Part shown: in pieces, positions 1 through 10,397 of the stretch
Position numbering within the stretch: position 1 is the first letter of the stretch
How the letters are laid out: every line of letters starts with the position of its first letter
NCBI GenBank assembly: GCA_002869385.1
Contig: PKTB01000022.1
Span: forward strand, 1-64,000
DNA: 64,000 bases
DNA from: Marinilabiliales bacterium
GTDB lineage: Bacteria > Bacteroidota > Bacteroidia > Bacteroidales > ML635J-15
Reading direction: 5' to 3'
Position numbers and translations under genes: made by a program
The notes under the pieces: generated by a model
Database searches by the model: none
What the model saw: only the letters and a program-made list of their open reading frames with translations
What the model was told of the DNA's origin: nothing

Positions 1-8
1 ATTCTTTT

Positions 9-44
9 AAAAAAACTCCATAAGTAATTATGGAGTTTTTTTTT
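9..44. terminator. bidirectional intrinsic terminator after folA
   Basis: A perfect 9-bp stem (15-23 with 28-36, ACTCCATAA / TTATGGAGT) closes on a GTAA loop. It has an A-run on the left and nine T on the right, so it can stop transcription from either side. On the minus strand it lies just past the folA stop and would end the nucleotide-metabolism operon. Nothing else is visible in 1-108. Confidence 0.85.
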
Positions 45-108
45 ATGCGTATATATTCAAAATACATACATTATTGTAATAGTAGGTACAATTCATGAAA
101 GACACCTA

Positions 109-588
109 CTATTTTCTTTTCAATGTCAAATAACTAAAAGGTGGGTCATGTTCTTTATATTCTTCTGTATCTACAATATCCCATTCATCATAGTTTATCT
201 CAGGAAAGAATACATCAGCTTCATATGATTTATGAACTACAGTTAAATAAATCTTATCTGCCAAAGGTAAAAACTGTTTATATACCATTCCTCCACCAAT
301 AATGAAATTTTCTTTTTCTTTATCAGCAATTTTTATTGCATCTTCAATACTTGAAACAACTTCAACTCCCTCAATGCACTCTTTTGGAATATCTGATATA
401 ACAATGCTTCGTCGATTTGGTAATGGACGATTTGGTAATGAAAGATATGTTCTTCTACCCATAATAATAGTGTGGCCGGTTGTAATTTGTTTAAATCTCT
501 TAAGATCACCGGATATATGCCAAAGCAAATCATTATTTTTTCCTATTGCGTTGTTTTCTGCAACTGCTACGATAATTGTTAATTCCAT
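109..588 (-). CDS. folA: dihydrofolate reductase
   Basis: Reduces 7,8-dihydrofolate to tetrahydrofolate with NADPH in the cytoplasm, regenerating the cofactor that ThyA oxidises. The 159-aa length is normal for bacterial DHFR. Visible signatures are the N-terminal strand ELTIIVAVAENNAIGKNNDLLWH with the substrate-loop Trp, the NADPH-binding GHTIIMGRRTY stretch, PLPNRRSIVIS, and the FIIGGGMVYKQFLP glycine-rich segment. It starts 5 bp after the thyA stop, so the two are surely co-transcribed and probably translationally coupled. The thyA-folA pair is a classic arrangement. Stop codon is TAG. Confidence 0.96.
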   Translation of the reverse strand: MELTIIVAVAENNAIGKNNDLLWHISGDLKRFKQITTGHTIIMGRRTYLSLPNRPLPNRRSIVISDIPKECIEGVEVVSSIEDAIKIADKEKENFIIGGGMVYKQFLPLADKIYLTVVHKSYEADVFFPEINYDEWDIVDTEEYKEHDPPFSYLTLKRK

Positions 589-593
589 ATCTG

Positions 594-1388
594 TTAAATT
601 GAAACCTTTCCCTTAATGTGTGGGTGTGGGTTATAGTTATTTAATTCAAAGTCATCATATTTAAAACTGAAAATATCCTTTACGTCAGGATTTATTTTCA
701 TTATTGGTAAACATTTAGGGGTTCGGTTAAGTTGAAGATCTACTTGTTCAAGATGATTAAAATAAATATGTGCGTCACCTAAAGTATGTATAAATTCTCC
801 CGGTTCATAACCTGTAACTTGAGCAATCATTAAAGTCAATAATGCATATGACGCAATATTGAATGGTATTCCAAGAAATAAATCAGCACTTCGTTGATAT
901 AATTGACATGATAGTTTATTATTTGCTACGTAAAACTGGAAGATTGTATGACAAGGAGGTAGTGTCATTGAATCAATGTCTGCAACGTTCCACGCACTAA
1001 CAATATGCCTTCTTGAGTCTGGATTGTTTTTTAAACTATCTATTAGCTGTGATATTTGATCAATACTTCTTCCATCAGGTGTTGGCCATGATCTCCACTG
1101 ATATCCATAAATATGACCAAGTTCTCCATTTTCATCTGCCCATTCATCCCATATTCTTACACCATTATCATTAAGATATTTAATATTTGTATCACCATCA
1201 AGAAACCACAGTAACTCATGGATGATAGACTTTAAATGTAGTTTTTTTGTAGTAATACAAGGGAATCCTTCGGCAAGATTAAATCGCATTTGGTAACCAA
1301 ACACACTTAATGTGCCGGTTCTGGTACGATCCATCTTCTTTACACCATTTTCTTTTACATGTTTAAGTACATCAAGATATTGTTTCAT
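594..1388 (-). CDS. thyA: thymidylate synthase
   Basis: Makes dTMP from dUMP, using methylene-tetrahydrofolate as one-carbon donor and reductant. The 264 aa match the E. coli-type enzyme length. The catalytic Cys lies in [12 protein letters not shown]. The dUMP-binding stretch [20 protein letters not shown], the [10 protein letters not shown] block and GDAHIYFNH are all present. Codon 92 (1113-1115) reads CAT (His) where the family has an almost invariant Pro (LGPxYGxQWR), a change explained by one C-to-A substitution. Lies 10 bp downstream of the nucleoside transporter and 5 bp upstream of folA. Confidence 0.97.
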   Translation of the reverse strand: MKQYLDVLKHVKENGVKKMDRTRTGTLSVFGYQMRFNLAEGFPCITTKKLHLKSIIHELLWFLDGDTNIKYLNDNGVRIWDEWADENGELGHIYGYQWRSWPTPDGRSIDQISQLIDSLKNNPDSRRHIVSAWNVADIDSMTLPPCHTIFQFYVANNKLSCQLYQRSADLFLGIPFNIASYALLTLMIAQVTGYEPGEFIHTLGDAHIYFNHLEQVDLQLNRTPKCLPIMKINPDVKDIFSFKYDDFELNNYNPHPHIKGKVSI

Positions 1389-1398
1389 GAAAATACTT

Positions 1399-3183
1399 TT
1401 AACCCATTATAATACCAACAATTGTTGCAGAAAGAAGTGAGGATAACGAACCTCCTAACAAAGCTCTCATACCAAATTTTGATAATTGTTTTCTTTGATT
1501 TGGTGCAAGTGATCCGATTCCACCTATCTGAATACCAATTGATGCAAAGTTCGCAAAACCACAAAGCATATATGTAGCCATGATAATAGATTTCTGTTCC
1601 GCAAATATTCCTGATGCTTTTAATTCAGCCAGACTGATATATCCGATAAATTCACTCATGATTAATTTTTCGCCCAGCAATCGTCCGACTAGAGTAATAT
1701 CTTCTCCGCCAACGCCAATTAACCACATTAAAGGTGCAAATGCATAGCCTAAAATGAATTCAAGCGACAGACTATCGTATTGTCCATTTGTAAAATCTGC
1801 TATCACAGGGTTTAAGTTTGTCCAAATTCCAATTTTCCCAACAATAAAGTTGAACATTGCAATAAATGCAACAAATACAAGTAACATTGCAGCTACATTT
1901 GCTGCAAGTTTTAATCCTTCAGTTGTACCATTAGACATAGCATCAAGGAAGTTTGAACCAACTTTTTCTTTAGAAACTGTGACGTCTTTATTTACAGGTT
2001 CAGTTTGTGGACAGAGTATTTTTGATACAACTACTGCCCCTGGTGCTGCCATTACCGATGCAGCTAAAAGGTGTTTTGCAAATTCAAGTCTCATAACCGG
2101 ATCATCCCCTCCGAGGAATCCGATATATGCTGCTAAAACACCACCTGCAACAGTTGCCATACCACCAATCATTACAAGTAGAATTTCTGATTTATTCATT
2201 TTCTCCAGATATGCTTTAATCATAAGTGGAGATTCTGTTTGCCCAAGGAAAATATTACCGGCTACTGACAAGCTTTCTGCACCACTAATTTTCATGGCTT
2301 TTGTCATTACCCAAGCTAATCCGTAAACAACTTTCTGGATTATTCCTAAATAAAATAATACACTGGTAAGTGCAGAAAAGAAAATAATTGTTGGTAAAAT
2401 CTGGAAAGCAAAAATATAACCGTAGGTATTAACATCTAAAAGTCCACCAAGCAAGAATTCAGCTCCACTTCCGGAGAAGTTCAGAATCTTAACAAATATT
2501 TTTCCGACAAATTCAAAAATGGCTTGTATAAAAGGAACCTTTAAAACTCCGATTGCCAGTAATACCTGTGCACCTAAACCAATACCAACAACTCTCCATG
2601 ATACTTTCTTACGATCCGTAGAAAATATCCAGGCAATAAAAATTAGTACTATCATTCCTAATAAACCTCTAAGCATGGATGTCAAAGTAAAACCTGCTTG
2701 GGCTTTAGGCTCGTGTTTAGGAGTTGTTTTAAGCTCACTTTTAGTTAGGACATATGTTTGTCCTTCGTAAGTTATTTGTATTTTACTTTCTGTGTCAGAA
2801 GAAAAAGCCAACTCTTCAAAACCTGGTATTGGTAATGTATCCTGTAATATTAGCTCTGATTGCAGAATCTTATGGTCATTGAAAAACACTAATGTTTTGT
2901 TTCCATCACCAATAAAACCAATTGAATCAACTTTTATATAATTCTTAGGGATTAATTTATTGATCAATATTGTTTTTCCATCAAACTCATAATATAATGA
3001 GTCGGATATTGACTCACTATTAATAATAAGTAGATTGTTTTCAGTAAAGCAGAATGAAATCTGATCAGATTCTGTTGTGCTTTTCCATTCACCCTCTATT
3101 TCAATATCTTTTGCATTAAGATTTGAAAATGTTACAATACCGATAAGTAATAATGCAACAAGCTTAAAAAATTTCTTAATCAT
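1399..3183 (-). CDS. CNT-family nucleoside transporter with N-terminal periplasmic domain
   Basis: Concentrative (NupC/CNT) nucleoside:cation symporter of the inner membrane, 594 aa where ordinary NupC is about 400. Residues 1-24 look like a signal peptide. Residues ~25-160 form a beta-rich soluble domain beginning [14 protein letters not shown], resembling lipocalin-like domains. The transporter follows from ~165, starting [18 protein letters not shown], with hydrophobic segments to the C terminus. CNT motifs visible are [15 protein letters not shown], the [16 protein letters not shown] hairpin region and [17 protein letters not shown]. The start overlaps the end of the nuclease gene by 8 bp. 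Placement before thyA and folA suggests nucleoside salvage coupled to dTMP supply. The function of the extra domain is unknown. Confidence 0.9.
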   Translation of the reverse strand: MIKKFFKLVALLLIGIVTFSNLNAKDIEIEGEWKSTTESDQISFCFTENNLLIINSESISDSLYYEFDGKTILINKLIPKNYIKVDSIGFIGDGNKTLVFFNDHKILQSELILQDTLPIPGFEELAFSSDTESKIQITYEGQTYVLTKSELKTTPKHEPKAQAGFTLTSMLRGLLGMIVLIFIAWIFSTDRKKVSWRVVGIGLGAQVLLAIGVLKVPFIQAIFEFVGKIFVKILNFSGSGAEFLLGGLLDVNTYGYIFAFQILPTIIFFSALTSVLFYLGIIQKVVYGLAWVMTKAMKISGAESLSVAGNIFLGQTESPLMIKAYLEKMNKSEILLVMIGGMATVAGGVLAAYIGFLGGDDPVMRLEFAKHLLAASVMAAPGAVVVSKILCPQTEPVNKDVTVSKEKVGSNFLDAMSNGTTEGLKLAANVAAMLLVFVAFIAMFNFIVGKIGIWTNLNPVIADFTNGQYDSLSLEFILGYAFAPLMWLIGVGGEDITLVGRLLGEKLIMSEFIGYISLAELKASGIFAEQKSIIMATYMLCGFANFASIGIQIGGIGSLAPNQRKQLSKFGMRALLGGSLSSLLSATIVGIIMG

Positions 3184-3769
3184 TTTTTCTTTTATTTATT
3201 TCGTCTCGTATTAATGATGCTTTCTCGTAGTCTTCGTTATTTATAGCGTCTTCCATGAGCTTTTCAAGTTCATTGACTGAATAGCTAAGGAAATTTTTCA
3301 ACTCTTGATTTGTATCAGAAGGTTTATCCTCATTTATTGTTTCGTTCGTTTCTTCTGTAACATTTAAAACGATACCAGCTTTTTCAACAATATCTTCTGT
3401 TGTATAAATCGGACTTTTAAATCTTAATGCTAACGCAACAGCATCCGATGTTCTTGAGTCAAGTGCTGTGGTTTGTCCATTTTTATCAAAATATAATTTT
3501 GAAAAGAATACCCCTTCTTCGAGTTTATAAATAAATACTTCCCTTAACTTAACTTAGTAATTATCAGCAAAGTTATGAAATAAATCATGAGTTAAAGGCC
3601 GAGGTGGTTTAAGTCCTTCAAGTTGAATAGCAATGGATTGAGCTTCAAATCCACCAATAATGATAGGTATTCTTTGGTCGCTGTTTTCTACTGATAAAAT
3701 TAATGCATAAGCACCAGCCTGTGTTTGACTATATGATAGTACTAGTACTTCGAGCTTAATTTTATCCAT
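3176..3769 (-). CDS. bifunctional nuclease family protein (apparent in-frame TAA)
   Basis: Full-length frame of 197 aa. Residues 1-71 (start MDKIKLEVLVLSYSQTQAGA, then PIIIGGFEAQSIAIQLEG and RPLTHDLFHNFADNY) are the BFN/DUF151 core. A TAA stop sits at 3554-3556 (codon 72). The frame then continues with clear homology: LREVFIYKLEEGVFFSKL, the ALDSRTSDAVALALRFKSPIY block that carries the domain's most conserved residues, and a C-terminal UVR-like motif (KLMEDAINNEDYEKASLIRD). No shift of frame is needed. The family cleaves DNA and RNA in vitro; its role in Bacteroidetes is not established. The true 3' end overlaps the transporter start. The stop most likely replaces a Glu-type codon (GAA to TAA). 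Confidence 0.88.
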
Positions 3770-3882
3770 TTGAAAATAATTTTATCTACAAACTTACATA
3801 AAGTTTTTAATTATAGCAATACTTAAAAACAATTACCTCAGTAAATTTACACTTTAAATTAGTGTTATTAATTAAGAATAGT

Positions 3883-5832
3883 TTATTGGTTTTCCTGATT
3901 GAACTTATCCAGATTTGATTGGGCTTCTTCCCAATTTGACATTGATTCCTCAAGTTTTTGGTTTAACTTAGTAAACATACTGTATGTTGTTTCAAGCTTT
4001 TTCGAATCATGTTTGTCTGGTTCCGCAAGTATCTTATTAAGGTTAGAAATTTCTACTTCCAATTGTTCTATATCTTGTTCGTGTTTAGAAACTTTTTTCT
4101 CTAAAGATCTTCTTGTACGGTCTCTCTCTTTTCTTTCGAGATATTGTTGTTTATTGTCAGAAACAGTATTTGTTTTAGTTTGCTTTTCTACTTTATTTTT
4201 AGCTTCAATTTCTTTTAAATCTGCTATTTTTCTTCGTCGGATAAAATCATATATACCACCAACATGCTGTTTTATCTTCTTGTCTCTGAATTCGTAGACT
4301 TTATCAACCAAACCATCAAGAAAATATCTGTCGTGGGAAACAATAATTAAAGTGCCGGTATATTTTTCCAGAGCTTGTTTTAATAAATCCTTAGACCTCA
4401 TGTCAAGATTATTTGTCGGTTCGTCTAGCACAAGAAGATTATATGGCTCAAGTAGTAACTTTGCTAATGATAAACGCGAATGTTCGCCTCCAGACAGGAC
4501 TTTTACTTTTTTGTATATATCCTCACCGGAGAATAAAAAGGAACCGAGAATATCTCGAATTTTTGTTCTGATATCTCCAACAGCAACTTTGTCAAGTGTT
4601 TCAAATACTGTTAGGTTTGGGTCGAGAAGTTCATCCTGATTTTGCGCAAAGTATCCGATATTTACGTTGTGCCCAATTTTTAGTTCGCCTTCATATTCTA
4701 ATTCCTGAACAATAATTCTAGATAATGTTGTTTTACCTTCTCCATTTCGGCCAACAAATGCAATTTTTTCGCCACGCTCAACTACAAAATCAATTTCATT
4801 GAGGACATTTAAGTTTCCGTAGCTTTTAGATAACTCTTTAGTTTCAACTACAATATCTCCCGATCTTGGTGCTGGAGGAAATTTAATATTCATAGCAGCA
4901 TTATCAAGGTCATCAATTTCGATTAATTCCATTTTTTCTAATTGTTTGACCCTTGATTGCACCTGGTTTGCTTTTGTCGCTTTATACCTGAATCTTTCAA
5001 TAAATTTTTCAGTGTCGTTGATAGCTTTTTGTTGGTTTTCGTAAGCTGCAATCTGTTGTTGAATTCTTTCTTCCTGAAGAACTTTAAACTTAGAATATGT
5101 GACTTTATAGTCGTATAATTTACCAGCATTTATTTCTAAAGTGCGATTGGTAACATTGTCAAGAAAAGCTCTATCGTGTGAAATTAAAAGTACAGCACCT
5201 TTATAAGTTTCCATAAACTCTTCAAGCCATTGAATAGCTTCAATGTCAAGGTGATTTGTTGGCTCATCAAGTAATATTATATCAGGATTTCTTAATAGTA
5301 TTTTTGCAAGTTCAATTCTCATTCGCCAACCACCACTAAACTCCATTACAGACCTTGTAAAATCAGATTGCTTAAATCAGAGTCCCTTCAGAACTTTGAC
5401 TGTTTCTGATTCAATGTTTTCGGCACAATGTATAGATAATTGCTCATTAAGAAAAGTTAATTAATCAAAAAGTTGTAAATATTCTTCACTTTGGGCATCA
5501 CTAATTTCTGAAATCTCTTTATTTATTTTATCTAATCTCTTTTGATACTCAATAATTGAATCAAAAGCAGTTTTGGTTTCGTCGAGGATGTTAATTTCTT
5601 TATCAGCAATTTTCATTTGCTGTGGGAGATAGCCGATTTTAATATCTGAGCTTCCAGAGACATTTCCTTCGGTAGGAGCAACTTCTCCGCAAATGATTTT
5701 TAAAAGTGTTTATTTTCCAGCACCATTTTTACCAACCAGACCAATACGATCTCTTAGGTTAATCATAAAACCAAAATTGGAAAACAGTTCAAAGCCTCCA
5801 AATCTAACAGATAAATTATTTACAGAAATCAT
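3883..5832 (-). CDS. ABC-F family ATPase (three apparent in-frame stops)
   Basis: Soluble tandem-ABC protein of the ribosome-associated ABC-F group (Uup/YdiF/EttA-like), 650 codons. Domain 1 has Walker A GKNGAGK*T with a TAA (5710-5712) exactly at the conserved Ser, signature FSGGWRMRIELAK and Walker B IILLDEPTNHLD. Two further stops lie at 5461-5463 (TAA) and 5377-5379 (TGA, at the Gly of GLGF just before the signature region). Domain 2 is open: Walker A GRNGEGKTTL, LSGGEHSRLSLAK and LLVLDEPTNNLD, where the usual His of DEPTNHLD reads Asn (4408-4410). A coiled-coil C-terminal tail follows (~530-649). One frame runs throughout, so only substitutions are involved. The piece from 5346 alone would lack the first ATP site. 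Confidence 0.9.
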
Positions 5833-5851
5833 AGAGTAATTTAGATTATGC

Positions 5852-8074
5852 CTACATAATGTTTCCTAAGGCATTATCATATTTTTGTTTTTCATCAGAA
5901 ATGAACCCGAATGATTTATCATCAATTCTTAATTCCCCTTTTGTAACGTGTCCTAATGTGTAGAATGGGAAATTATTTTCTAGCATAAAATCAATAAACT
6001 CAGGTTCGTTTTCCATAGGTACGGTAACTACTGCACGACCTTGTGATTCTCCAAATAAAAATGCATCTGTTCTGAATTCTGCAGGAGTTGTGATATCAAA
6101 ACCTAATTGTTTTGGCATCGCAGATTCTAAAAGTGTGATATATAAACCTCCGTCTGAAACATCGTGCATTGAATTTACAAGATTAGATTTTGCTAATTCT
6201 TGCAATACATTAACGAGTTTAAATTCAAAATCTAAATCAAATTCCGGTGCAGGAGATGATTTTACTTTGTGATATGAGAATAAGTACTCTGAAGAATTTA
6301 TGTCGTTACTTGGTTTTCCTAACATATAAATCATATCACCTTTGCGTCTGAAATCAAGTGATGTCTGATGCATTTTTTCGTGTAAAATACCTAGCATTCC
6401 AATGGTTGGTGTTGGTGATACAGGTTCTGTTTTTCCATTTACACTCATTTGATTATAAAATGAAACATTTCCACCAGTAACAGGAGTGTCAAATTTACGA
6501 CATGCAGCACCCATACCTTTTATTGCATTAACAAATTGCCAAAATGCTTCAGGATTATAAGGATTTCCAAAATTCAGACAGTTGGTGATTGCTAATGGTT
6601 GAGCCCCTGTACATGCAATATTTCTTGCTGCTTCAGCAACTGCTATCATTGCACCTTTTTCTGGATCTGCTTTTACATATCTGCTATTACAGTCAGTTGT
6701 AACAGCAAGTGCTTTGTTTGTTCCTTTAATATTTATGACACCGGCATCAGAGAATCTGTTGGTTGACATGTTTACAGTTCTAACCATGGTGTCATATTGC
6801 TCGTAAACCCATCTTTTTGAAGCAATATTAGGATGTACTGTTAAGAAATCAGCCACCTCTTTTAGATTTACATTTTCAGAAATATCATTTATACTAAACT
6901 TCTCGTTTTCTTTAAGATATTCAGGTTTTGTATACTCTCTTTCGTAAACCGGGGCACCTCCACCTAAAACCAAACTATCAGCAGGGACTTCTGCTACTAA
7001 TTCATCATTAAAATAGAAGTATAGTTTGTCTTCATTAATGACTTCCCCAATTTTTGCACAATTGAGGTCCCATTTCTCAAATATATCTTCAACAATTTTT
7101 TCTTTACCTTTTTCAATGACAACAAGCATACGTTCTTGAGATTCACTTAGCAGGATTTCCCAAGCTTCCATATTTTGTTGGCGTAGTGGGACATCAGAAA
7201 GGTTTATCTTCATACCACTTTTGCCTTTTGCTGACATTTCACTGGTAGAACAGATAATTCCTGCTGCACCCATATCCTGCATACCTACAATAGCATCTGT
7301 TTCAGCTAATTCGAGAGTTGCTTCAAGTAATAGTTTCTCTTGGAATGGATCTCCAACCTGAATTGAAGGAATGTCATCTGCAGATTCTTCGGTTAAGTCG
7401 GCAGAAGCAAATGTAGCACCATGTATGCCGTCTTTACCAGTAGATGAGCCAACAATATAAACTGGATTTCCTTCTCCATAAGCAATTGCAGATATCATTT
7501 TACCTTTTTCCATGATGCCAACAGACATCGCATTAACAAGTGGGTTTGTGTTATATGATTCATCAAAGAAAACTTCACCACCTAATACAGGAACACCAAA
7601 TGAATTTCCATAATCGCCAATACCTTTAACTACACCTCTTAATAACCATTTTGTTCTCTCGCTTTCAGGATTTCCAAAACGTAGTGAATTTAGTTGGGCT
7701 ATAGGTCTGGCACCCATTGTAAAAATATCACGATTAATTCCACCAACACCTGTTGCAGCTCCTTGATAAGGCTCTACTGCTGAAGGGTGATTGTGTGATT
7801 CTATTTTAAATGCACATGCAAGATTATTCCCAATATCGACTAATCCGGCATTTTCCTCACCTGCACCTGTTAGCAAACATCCACCTTCGCGTGGTAGTGT
7901 TTTTAACCACTTTATTGAATTTTTATATGAAGCGTGCTCACTCCACATAACAGAATAAATACTTAATTCGGTAAAATTAGGAGTGCGCCCAAGATATTCT
8001 TCAATCATTTTAAACTCTTCAGCGTTGATTCCCAGCTCTTTTGCAACATCAAGATTAACTTTTGCTTCTGACAT
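5852..8074 (-). CDS. purL: phosphoribosylformylglycinamidine synthase subunit II
   Basis: Fourth step of purine synthesis: ATP-dependent conversion of FGAR to FGAM. The 740 aa match the small (PurL) form, which works with separate PurS and PurQ; neither is in this window. Landmarks are [16 protein letters not shown], the ATP-binding [20 protein letters not shown] block, [38 protein letters not shown], and in the second half [16 protein letters not shown] and [10 protein letters not shown]. The frame is undisturbed. It ends 19 bp upstream of the ABC-F start on the same strand, so read-through is possible. Confidence 0.97.
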   Translation of the reverse strand: MSEAKVNLDVAKELGINAEEFKMIEEYLGRTPNFTELSIYSVMWSEHASYKNSIKWLKTLPREGGCLLTGAGEENAGLVDIGNNLACAFKIESHNHPSAVEPYQGAATGVGGINRDIFTMGARPIAQLNSLRFGNPESERTKWLLRGVVKGIGDYGNSFGVPVLGGEVFFDESYNTNPLVNAMSVGIMEKGKMISAIAYGEGNPVYIVGSSTGKDGIHGATFASADLTEESADDIPSIQVGDPFQEKLLLEATLELAETDAIVGMQDMGAAGIICSTSEMSAKGKSGMKINLSDVPLRQQNMEAWEILLSESQERMLVVIEKGKEKIVEDIFEKWDLNCAKIGEVINEDKLYFYFNDELVAEVPADSLVLGGGAPVYEREYTKPEYLKENEKFSINDISENVNLKEVADFLTVHPNIASKRWVYEQYDTMVRTVNMSTNRFSDAGVINIKGTNKALAVTTDCNSRYVKADPEKGAMIAVAEAARNIACTGAQPLAITNCLNFGNPYNPEAFWQFVNAIKGMGAACRKFDTPVTGGNVSFYNQMSVNGKTEPVSPTPTIGMLGILHEKMHQTSLDFRRKGDMIYMLGKPSNDINSSEYLFSYHKVKSSPAPEFDLDFEFKLVNVLQELAKSNLVNSMHDVSDGGLYITLLESAMPKQLGFDITTPAEFRTDAFLFGESQGRAVVTVPMENEPEFIDFMLENNFPFYTLGHVTKGELRIDDKSFGFISDEKQKYDNALGNIM

Positions 8075-8098
8075 AGTGTTTAAGTTTTTTTACGGAAA

Positions 8099-8106
8099 CA
8101 AACCTA
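8099..8106 (-). promoter_or_regulatory. Bacteroidetes -7 element upstream of purL
   Basis: On the minus strand this reads TAGGTTTG, matching the TAnnTTTG -7 consensus of the Bacteroidetes primary sigma factor. It ends 24 bp before the purL ATG. I do not see a convincing TTG -33 box at the expected spacing. The divergent spacer 8075-8275 holds nothing else I can name. Confidence 0.45.
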
Positions 8107-8275
8107 ATCATTTTTAGTAAAAAATCCATCATAAGATTTAAATAATTACTAAAAACTTATAACCAGAAATTAACATGAAAATAGTAATATTATTTAGTAA
8201 AATTGTGGAATATTTATTGTCAAAGTATCAAAGTAAATGTAAAATTGATTATATTTACATTTATAATTGTTGAAT

Positions 8276-8500
8276 ATGGCAAAGTTTAAAAAATATGTTT
8301 GGTTAAAATCAGTTGGCTTGTTATCTCTTATAATAATGATGCTGATTGGGTCTTCATGTAGAGGAAGAAGACATATGACAAAATATGGACCACCATCTGA
8401 TTATGGTTATGACGAGCCGGTAACAAAATACGGAGTGCCTGTAGATTATGAGGATGAATATTTTGAAGAGGACATCACTGATACTACAAGTAACAACTAA
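8276..8500 (+). CDS. small lipoprotein, predicted partner/substrate of the adjacent radical SAM enzyme
   Basis: 74 aa from ATG 8276; a TTG nine bases upstream is less likely. A basic start and hydrophobic segment lead to a lipobox ending MLIGSSC, so the mature protein would begin with a lipidated Cys near residue 26. The short mature part carries two copies of a motif of the form TKYGxPxDY (TKYGPPSDY and TKYGVPVDY), then an acidic tail. I recall such KYG-P repeat lipoproteins of Bacteroidetes as a family paired with a radical SAM enzyme (the rSAM/lipoprotein system in TIGRFAMs); the model match should be confirmed. It lies 17 bp upstream of the radical SAM gene, forming a two-gene operon. The modification, if any, is not known to me. 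Confidence 0.8.
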   Translation: MAKFKKYVWLKSVGLLSLIIMMLIGSSCRGRRHMTKYGPPSDYGYDEPVTKYGVPVDYEDEYFEEDITDTTSNN

Positions 8501-8517
8501 ACCAACAAAAGATTAAA

Positions 8518-9591
8518 ATGCAAAACAAGCTTTCCTTTAAAGAAAAACTTGCCTTAAGAATTCATAGATCATACGTAAAAAAACAATCTCAATTACATAA
8601 ATTAGATTATTTGTTTTGGGAATGTACTTCCTTGTGTAATTTAGCCTGTTTGCACTGTGGGAGTGATTGCAAAATAATTCCTGATGTTAAGGAAATGCCT
8701 GCAGAAGATTTTTTAAAAGTTGCCAGACAAGTTGCGGCAAAATATGATCCAAAAGAAATAATGATTGTTGTTACCGGAGTAGAACCATTATTAAGAAAAG
8801 ATTTGCCTGAAGTTGGTGCTGAGCTAAAAAGCTTAGGTTTTTCATGGGGGATGGTAACTAATGGTTATGCTTTTACCAAAGAAAGGTTTAGGAAGCTCAG
8901 AGCAAACGGACTAAGATCGGTAACAATTAGTTTAGATGGTTTAAAGGATAGCCATGATTGGATGAGAGGAAAAGCGGGTAGCTTTGACAGAGCTTTATCA
9001 GCAATAGAATTATTGGCAAAAGAGCCAAAAATGACTTACGACGTTGTTACTTGTGTCAATCAAAGAAATTTTAAGGAATTAGAAGATATTAAAGAACTTT
9101 TAATCCAGACCGGAGTTAAAAACTGGCGTTTGTTTATGATTGACCCTATTGGTCGCGCTGCCAGCAATCCGGAATTATTGCTAAATAATGAACAGTTTAA
9201 AAAGTTGCTGGATTTTATCCATACAAACAGACAAGGTGGTGATATTATCGCAAGTTATGGTTGCGATGGATTTTTAGACGAATACGAAACAAAAGTAAGA
9301 GATGGTTTTTTCTTTTGTAAAGCTGGTGTGCGTGTTGGTTCTGTTTTGTCAAATGTAGATATTGGTGCTTGTCCTAATATAGATCGCGGATTTGTTCATG
9401 GAAATATTTATAAAGATAATTTTATTGATATCTGGGAGAATAAATTTGAAATATACCGTAATAGGGAATATTTTAAAACAGGAATTTGTGCTAATTGTGA
9501 AAACTGGAAAGATTGTAGGGGTGATGGCATGCACCTTCATGAACCAGGTAACCCTAATCCACTAGTTTGTTATAATTCTATGCTAGATTAA
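8518..9591 (+). CDS. radical SAM enzyme with SPASM-like C terminus (rSAM/lipoprotein system)
   Basis: 357-aa radical SAM protein. The [4Fe-4S]-SAM cluster motif is CNLACLHC at ~residues 42-49. The usual GGEP SAM-binding motif appears as TGVEPLLRKDLPEVG: Gly 88 (8779-8781) reads GTA Val, one G-to-T change from GGA. The C terminus has a Cys-rich SPASM/twitch-like segment (ICANCENWKDCRGDGMHLH, plus earlier GACPNI and FFCKAGVRVGS) that would hold auxiliary clusters, as in peptide-modifying enzymes. The short upstream lipoprotein with repeated KYG-P units is the obvious candidate substrate; that is inference from context. Cytoplasmic. Confidence 0.88.
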   Translation: MQNKLSFKEKLALRIHRSYVKKQSQLHKLDYLFWECTSLCNLACLHCGSDCKIIPDVKEMPAEDFLKVARQVAAKYDPKEIMIVVTGVEPLLRKDLPEVGAELKSLGFSWGMVTNGYAFTKERFRKLRANGLRSVTISLDGLKDSHDWMRGKAGSFDRALSAIELLAKEPKMTYDVVTCVNQRNFKELEDIKELLIQTGVKNWRLFMIDPIGRAASNPELLLNNEQFKKLLDFIHTNRQGGDIIASYGCDGFLDEYETKVRDGFFFCKAGVRVGSVLSNVDIGACPNIDRGFVHGNIYKDNFIDIWENKFEIYRNREYFKTGICANCENWKDCRGDGMHLHEPGNPNPLVCYNSMLD

Positions 9592-9614
9592 ATTAACATA
9601 CATCCGTCATAGCT

Positions 9615-10328
9615 TTACCTCAGCTCTCTCAAATACAATTTAATTGTATTGTCCAAACCAAAATACAAAGCATCCGAAATCAGAGCATGACCAATTGACA
9701 CTTCCGATATTCCCGGAACATTTTTAACAAAGTATTTTAGATTTTCCAGATTTAAGTCGTGACCTGCATTGATTTGTAATCCATGCTTTAGTGCGTGTTG
9801 TGCAGCTCTTGTAAAATCGGTAACTGCTTTTTCTTTGTTTATGCTAAATCCCGATGCATAAGGTTCTGTGTAAAGTTCTATTCTGTCTGTATTGATTTTT
9901 GCTGCACCATCGATGTTTTTTAAATCTGTATCAACAAAGATTGATGTGCGAATCCCTTTTTCTTTAAATTCAGAAATAACCTCAATTAGAAAATCCTTAT
10001 GCTTTATTGTATCCCAACCTGCATTTGATGTAATAGCATCCGGTGGATCGGGAACCAATGTAACCTGATGTGGTTTTACTTTACACACTAAATCAATAAA
10101 TTTTTTGGAAGGATAACCTTCAATATTGAATTCGGTTGTAATTATCGGTCTGATGTCATAAACATCCTGATATGTAATATGTCTTTCGTCAGGTCTTGGA
10201 TGAACAGTAATCCCTTCGGCACCAAATTTTTCACAGTTTATTGCAGCTAATCTAACGTCCGGAATATTGCCACCACGAGCATTACGAATTGTTGCTATTT
10301 TATTAATGTTGACACTAAGCTTTGTCAT
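9615..10328 (-). CDS. pdxJ: pyridoxine 5'-phosphate synthase
   Basis: Condenses 1-deoxyxylulose 5-phosphate with 3-amino-2-oxopropyl phosphate to make pyridoxine 5'-phosphate (DXP-dependent vitamin B6 route). 237 aa, normal for PdxJ. Visible are the N-terminal [44 protein letters not shown] with [16 protein letters not shown] and the phosphate-binding [12 protein letters not shown], then [14 protein letters not shown]. It converges with the radical SAM gene (23 bp apart, no hairpin seen) and diverges from the CBS gene. Confidence 0.96.
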   Translation of the reverse strand: MTKLSVNINKIATIRNARGGNIPDVRLAAINCEKFGAEGITVHPRPDERHITYQDVYDIRPIITTEFNIEGYPSKKFIDLVCKVKPHQVTLVPDPPDAITSNAGWDTIKHKDFLIEVISEFKEKGIRTSIFVDTDLKNIDGAAKINTDRIELYTEPYASGFSINKEKAVTDFTRAAQHALKHGLQINAGHDLNLENLKYFVKNVPGISEVSIGHALISDALYFGLDNTIKLYLRELR

Positions 10329-10397
10329 TTTTTTTATATTTTTACCAATACAAATATATTACTTAAGTTTTCATTAAAAAATAATTAAAGTCATAAT

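Noticed and set aside
410..434. 12-bp direct repeat GATTTGGTAATG inside folA
   Set aside because: It encodes the PNR-P-L-PNR stretch normal for this DHFR subgroup and needs no special explanation.
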